Shown here: piece after piece, positions 59,379 through 64,000 of the stretch | Layout of the letters: each line of letters starts with the position of its first letter | Numbering within the stretch: the first letter of the stretch is position 1 | Assembly: GCA_945829425.1 (NCBI GenBank) | Contig: CALZUQ010000004.1 | Coordinates: 1 to 64,000, forward strand | Reading direction: 5' to 3' | Length of the DNA stretch: 64,000 nucleotides | From: an uncultured bacterium | GTDB taxonomy: Bacteria; Bacteroidota; Bacteroidia; Bacteroidales; Bacteroidaceae | Translations under genes and position numbers: made by a program | Notes under the pieces: model-generated | Told to the model about the DNA's origin: nothing | The model's database searches: none | The model's input: only the letters and a program-made list of their open reading frames with translations

Positions 59379-61467
59379 AATATGGGCAGTTAACTTCCCG
59401 ATATATATAATAATGTGTATCTTCCTGCTGTTCTCCTGCTCCGATGATAACAACAACGCCACCTCGGGCCCCGAGGTCAGCTCCAACCGCGAGGTGAGGA
59501 TTGCCGTGGTGCTCAAGAAGGGCGACCGCCAGGAGCGCGTGCAACGCATACTCGACTTGGCTCGCGAGAATATCACCATGGCACGGGGCGGAGTCGTGCC
59601 ATCATACGAATACTACGACGAGGACACCACTACCCTCGCTTCCTTGGCGGTGGAACTCGCCTCGCGCGAGGACATTGCCGCCGTGGTGGGATGCTATGAC
59701 GACCAGCACACCAAGACCCTCGCCTACGAGTGCATCAAGACCGACAAGACCATGTTCACTTTCAACACCTCGCAGGAACTTGCGCGCATCTTCGGTGAGC
59801 ACGGCAACTACTGGGGACTATCCGAGAGCGACATCACACAATGCGAGATACTGCTGTCAATTATATCGAAAGCCGCAAATGCTGACGTGGCACTCCTTGC
59901 CTGCGACAACGAATACGGACAGACCTTCGTGGATTGGTTTGCCTTCCAGGCTTCAGAGATGGGACTCAATCCCGTGGGCATCGCCACATACAAGGACAAG
60001 TCGGAGATTCCCGACGCCTATCGCAAGGCATGTGCCAGTCATCCTGTCTTCACCCTGTGCGTGCCCAACAACGCAGAAGAGGCTAATATAATGTATGAAT
60101 GTACCAAGATGGATGATTTCGCCTACTGGACTATGCCTTTCTTCACCGACCGTGCCTACGAACCCGCCATTCTGAAGAACGAGGGAGTTATGGGACTCAA
60201 CCTCGTGGCTGACCCCACGTCGGGATTCAGTGTCATATATAAGGCACGCTTCGGCGAAGCTCCCATCCATGGCGAAGCAGAGCTGTATGATGCCATCATG
60301 CTCACCTGTCTTGCAAGCCGATATGACGAGGAGCATAATCTCAACAACCTCAACCTTGCCATAGGCACCCTGCTCTACTACCACTCCGACAGTCAGGGCG
60401 GATGGATGTCGGGCAACATGAAGCAGATTTTCGAGACGATTGCCGAAGGTGGTGTTCCCGAGGTGAGCGGTGCCGTGGGCAAGCTCGACTTCGATCCCAA
60501 GAACTACACGCTCATCACCCATTCCACCTACGATTACTGGATGGTGTATGAAGGAAAGTTTCTCTCGCTCAACTATATGAAGCGTTCCGAGGGCGAACAC
60601 TCCTCGTCGCCCATCGTCAGCTGGGAGTGGGACAAGACCTACCAGCAGCAGTTCGACGAGCACATGTCCGACATTGGCTATCCTGCCCTCACGGGCAACA
60701 AGGCGGTCATCATTGCCGCTTCGGGCGGATGGGAGAACTACCGCTTCCAGGCCGACGCGCTCGAATACTACCAGATGCTCCGCAGTGCGGGCTATAGCGA
60801 CGACGACATCATTCTCATCATGTCCGATGACCTGGCGCAGAACGCCAACAATCCCGACAAGGGAGTGGTGCGCCGCTCGGTGGATGGAGACAACCTGTAT
60901 AAGGATGTTGTCGTTGACTATCGCCTTGAGGACATCACCTACAACGACCTTGCCGTCATCTTCTCGGGCAAGGCAGACGTTGCCCATCCCGAAGTGCTCG
61001 ACAGTGGCACAGGCGACAACGTGCTCTTCTTCTGGAGCAGCCACGGCACTCAGGCAGGACTTGCCCTTGGCAACATCTACAATGTGTCGGGCAAGCAGAT
61101 GGCGCGCATACTGCAGAAGATGAGCAACGAGCAGCGCTTCCGCAAGATGATGTGGATAGTGGAGGCATGTTATGCCGGCGGAGTGGCAAAGGAGTGCGAG
61201 GGCATTCCCGGACTGCTCGTGATGACGGCAGCCAATGCAAACGAGTCGTCGAAGGCCGACCTGTGGTATGCCCCCTACGGCGTGTATATCACCAATCGCT
61301 TCACCTCCTCCATCATCTCCCGTCTGAAGTCCGACCCTGCGACATCTCTTCGCGACCTCTACAACGTGGCGTTCACCGGAACGTTAGGTTCGCACGTCAC
61401 GATATATAATGCCGACAACTACGGCAACTTGTATCAGAACACGATGAGGGAATTCTTTAGAAATTAG
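59362..61467 (+). CDS. Lipoprotein: type-1 periplasmic-binding domain fused to C13 (legumain-like) cysteine peptidase
   Basis: Lipobox FLLFSCSDD; PBP1-like REVRIAVVLKKGDRQERVQRILDLARENI...VVGCYDDQHTKTLAYEC; C13-like AVIIAASGGWENYRFQADALEYYQMLRSAGYSDDDIILIMSDDLA...SSHGTQ...RKMMWIVEACYAGGVAK...MTAANANESS. Confidence 0.85.
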   Translation: MKRASKIWAVNFPIYIIMCIFLLFSCSDDNNNATSGPEVSSNREVRIAVVLKKGDRQERVQRILDLARENITMARGGVVPSYEYYDEDTTTLASLAVELASREDIAAVVGCYDDQHTKTLAYECIKTDKTMFTFNTSQELARIFGEHGNYWGLSESDITQCEILLSIISKAANADVALLACDNEYGQTFVDWFAFQASEMGLNPVGIATYKDKSEIPDAYRKACASHPVFTLCVPNNAEEANIMYECTKMDDFAYWTMPFFTDRAYEPAILKNEGVMGLNLVADPTSGFSVIYKARFGEAPIHGEAELYDAIMLTCLASRYDEEHNLNNLNLAIGTLLYYHSDSQGGWMSGNMKQIFETIAEGGVPEVSGAVGKLDFDPKNYTLITHSTYDYWMVYEGKFLSLNYMKRSEGEHSSSPIVSWEWDKTYQQQFDEHMSDIGYPALTGNKAVIIAASGGWENYRFQADALEYYQMLRSAGYSDDDIILIMSDDLAQNANNPDKGVVRRSVDGDNLYKDVVVDYRLEDITYNDLAVIFSGKADVAHPEVLDSGTGDNVLFFWSSHGTQAGLALGNIYNVSGKQMARILQKMSNEQRFRKMMWIVEACYAGGVAKECEGIPGLLVMTAANANESSKADLWYAPYGVYITNRFTSSIISRLKSDPATSLRDLYNVAFTGTLGSHVTIYNADNYGNLYQNTMREFFRN

Positions 61468-61527
61468 GAATGAGGAATGAGGAATGAAGAATTATAAATT
61501 ATAAATTATAAATTAAAAGTAATCATT

Positions 61528-64000
61528 ATGAAACAGAAACGACCACTTAAGCCCGGGTTCTTCGGGCTGCTAATGGGACTTCTCATGCTGTTTGGCTCAA
61601 CTACGTTGGGTCATGCCCAGGATAAAGCCGCAAGGGCAGCCTGGAAATCATGGGAACAGAAGTTGAAGTATGATGCCATCTACTACTCTAACGGGGATTA
61701 TGTGACCGAAACCGGTGAGGGCGGGCACAAGATGTACCATGTGCAGGTAGCAGAAGCCGAGGCTGGCATCGAACATGCCGTTATCTATAATGATATCGGC
61801 GAAGCGTGGAACTATCGCACCGTGCGTGTCACTCCATGGGCTATCGCGATGAAACCGACGCTGATAGACATCACCTTCGCCGACTGCTCAAGCAACACCG
61901 CGGGTACCAACGCATACGCATGGATAAGCATTGACCTTGCCGAGGAGTGCTTCGCTGACAACAAGAACCTCGAGGCAGTCTATATGAAGTATAAGATGTA
62001 TGCCGACGACGACCACACCATCATGCTTAAGCCCAAAGACGTGCGTGCAGGAAAAAACATCTTCTGGAACAACACCAAACCGAAGATATATGTAGATTGG
62101 GAGTATTATCAGGACTACCTCAACGACTCTAAATGGGGAGTATATAAAGACCAGATAGTGCCCACCACCACTATGCGTGAGGCAGAAAAGACATTTGAAG
62201 GCGTGGGCTATGCCCGCGACCATGTGGAGGATGGCAAGGGCTCGTTCAGGAAAGAGTCCGCAGGAGATAAGGACATCTCTTACGCCCATGTCATCGGTGC
62301 GTCGGAGTCGGATATAAGTAAAGTCAACGGCGCTATCCTTATATATAATGACTATGGTTGGGATGCTCCATATATCATTACACGAATATGGTCGCATGCC
62401 TACGATGGTTCCTCCGCTCTGAAGTCGGTGAAGTTTCAGGACGTGCGTAACGGCAAGTCCTACAAGGACATGAACATCACCATAGGCGACTATGCCTTTG
62501 CCAACTGCCCCAACCTTCTCACCTTCGACCTCGTGATGAAGGTAGCGTCAACGAAAGAGATGAAGGATCTGACTCCTGCCAACATCAAGATAGGCAAGCA
62601 CGTGTTCGACGGCTCGCCCAATGTTCAGATCCGCGTGCCCCTCTTTCAGAAAGCCGCATTCGAGGCTGACGAGAACTGGAAGGAGTACGCCCACCTGTTT
62701 GTGCCCTACGTGGAGGATATTACCAACTCTGACGTTGAAGAGGGCGGTGTCCACTACAGCTATATCTATAATTCCAACGGCAACTACGTGACCACGAAGG
62801 TGACAGACCCCAAAGACGGGAATCACATTCTCTATCATGTGAAAGCCACCAGCGTGGATAACGACAAGGATGCGATAGTTGTGTATAACGACATCGGCAC
62901 AGCTTGGTACTACCGCACAGTGCTCTTTGACAACAATGCACTCAACGGCAAGAGCACTCTCAAGACCATCTCCTTTGCCGACTGCGTGTCAAATCTTCCT
63001 TATAGTCAGGCATGGGTTTGGCCACGCATCGAGCTTGGCAAGACCTCAATGCAATATTGCCCCAGCCTTGAGGAGGTGCAGATGAAATATAAGATGTATG
63101 CCGGTGACGACCATACCGTCATGCTGCGACCGGGAACCATAGTTCCGCAGGAGGGCTTCAACTTTGAGGGCAGCCCCAAGGCCAAGATTCTTGTAGATCC
63201 CGAATACTACAGCTCATATATTAACGCCCCCGAATGGCAGGGCGTAAAGGACCGCATCGTCTCCACACCGAAGATGCGCGAGGCTGAGTTCAAGGAATAC
63301 GGTATGCAGTATGCCCGCGACAACAACGAGGATGCCACGGGATCATACAAGACCACCACGAGCAACAACGGCAATACCACTGTATATAAGGTGCACGTAA
63401 TAGGTCCTGATGCCGACTACATCAAGAACCACGACGGCATTGCCTATCTCTACAAGGACATAGGTCAGACCTGGGCATATACCACCACTAAGATCTGGGC
63501 ACGCTCGTTCGACGGTTGTGATGACCTGAAATCGGTGAAGATATACGACATCATGCCCTCGGCAACCAAGAACTACCTCGACCTCAACATAGAGATTGGC
63601 GACTCGGCTTTCGTCAACTGCCGCAACCTTAAGTTCTTCGACGTTGTGATGAACTCGGTGGATGAGAAAGACCACTTCGAGGTCATCCATCCGTCGCAGA
63701 TGCCTATAGGCAAAGATGTCTTTGCCGGCAGTCCCAAGGTGCGCATACGCGTGGCTTCATCGGCATATACCGAGTTCCTCAACGACGAGAAATGGAGCCA
63801 GTATGCTAACCTTATAGAACCATACGACTTCGAGATGGCGGACTATAAGGAGGGCGGAGCCATATACAGCATGTGGCGCACTGAAGATGGTCAGACTTTC
63901 TATAGCAGCAAGGATGCAGAGGAGATGGAAAAGATTGTGGAGCCTTGGGCTGCTGCATTCCGCAACCTCGAACCAGATAAACTCTTGGCTCTTGACACTG
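61528..64000 (+). CDS. Large secreted BspA-like (LRR_5-type) tandem-module surface protein, truncated by window end
   Basis: ATG 61528, MKQKRPLKPGFFGLLMGLLMLFGSTTLGHAQD signal peptide; modules with SVKFQDV..IGDYAFANCPNLLTFDLVM..IGKHVFDGSPNVQIRVP; open at window end. Confidence 0.8.
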   Translation, partial: MKQKRPLKPGFFGLLMGLLMLFGSTTLGHAQDKAARAAWKSWEQKLKYDAIYYSNGDYVTETGEGGHKMYHVQVAEAEAGIEHAVIYNDIGEAWNYRTVRVTPWAIAMKPTLIDITFADCSSNTAGTNAYAWISIDLAEECFADNKNLEAVYMKYKMYADDDHTIMLKPKDVRAGKNIFWNNTKPKIYVDWEYYQDYLNDSKWGVYKDQIVPTTTMREAEKTFEGVGYARDHVEDGKGSFRKESAGDKDISYAHVIGASESDISKVNGAILIYNDYGWDAPYIITRIWSHAYDGSSALKSVKFQDVRNGKSYKDMNITIGDYAFANCPNLLTFDLVMKVASTKEMKDLTPANIKIGKHVFDGSPNVQIRVPLFQKAAFEADENWKEYAHLFVPYVEDITNSDVEEGGVHYSYIYNSNGNYVTTKVTDPKDGNHILYHVKATSVDNDKDAIVVYNDIGTAWYYRTVLFDNNALNGKSTLKTISFADCVSNLPYSQAWVWPRIELGKTSMQYCPSLEEVQMKYKMYAGDDHTVMLRPGTIVPQEGFNFEGSPKAKILVDPEYYSSYINAPEWQGVKDRIVSTPKMREAEFKEYGMQYARDNNEDATGSYKTTTSNNGNTTVYKVHVIGPDADYIKNHDGIAYLYKDIGQTWAYTTTKIWARSFDGCDDLKSVKIYDIMPSATKNYLDLNIEIGDSAFVNCRNLKFFDVVMNSVDEKDHFEVIHPSQMPIGKDVFAGSPKVRIRVASSAYTEFLNDEKWSQYANLIEPYDFEMADYKEGGAIYSMWRTEDGQTFYSSKDAEEMEKIVEPWAAAFRNLEPDKLLALDT

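Noticed and set aside
58272-61467. Ordinary ABC importer (BMP or branched-chain amino-acid type)
   Set aside because: No permease or ATPase genes in view, and the second binding protein carries a C13 protease domain; downstream sequence beyond 64 kb still needs checking.
1-64000. tRNA or rRNA genes
   Set aside because: Looked for GGTTCRANTCC-type T-arms and conserved rRNA segments in intergenic regions and saw none; a tRNAscan run would confirm.

Overview
This 64 kb window looks like a Bacteroidota chromosome, probably Prevotella-like. The evidence is TAnnTTTG-type promoter motifs, T9SS-like C-terminal tails, a type III glutamine synthetase, and AAA-ATPase/PD-(D/E)XK genes. Most of it is housekeeping or metabolic: an ars-like redox/efflux operon, exopolysaccharide initiation (Wzc-like kinase plus sugar-phosphate transferase), zapA-rny, lepA, a carboxyltransferase, lptD, a CPA2 antiporter, two GH28 pectinases (one fused to GH105), leuB-metA, a U32 peptidase, three secreted proteins (one a subtilase, one LRR), dapF-dapL, and glnK-amt-glnN. 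No rRNA, tRNA, transposase or CRISPR array was recognised. Two signals stand out. (1) At 58.2-64 kb there is a translationally overlapping gene set: a BMP-like lipoprotein, a lipoprotein fusing a type-1 periplasmic-binding domain to a C13 (legumain/GPI8-clan) caspase-like protease with an intact His/Cys dyad, and then a large tandem-module BspA-like surface protein that runs off the window. (2) A family of 194-393 bp non-coding foldback elements is present in four complete copies plus several solo ends. Their ends are AAGGTGGGTTCTATWAATTC...GAATTWATAGAACCCACCTT, and the stems and an apical hairpin vary in a compensatory way, so they resemble a MITE or a structured RNA element. Other notable signals are duplicated identical promoter modules before two AAA/PD-(D/E)XK genes, a triple hairpin array with a compensatory mutation, and a GTTAAC-rich inverted-repeat region upstream of leuB. 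All calls are from reading the sequence only; no database searches were run.
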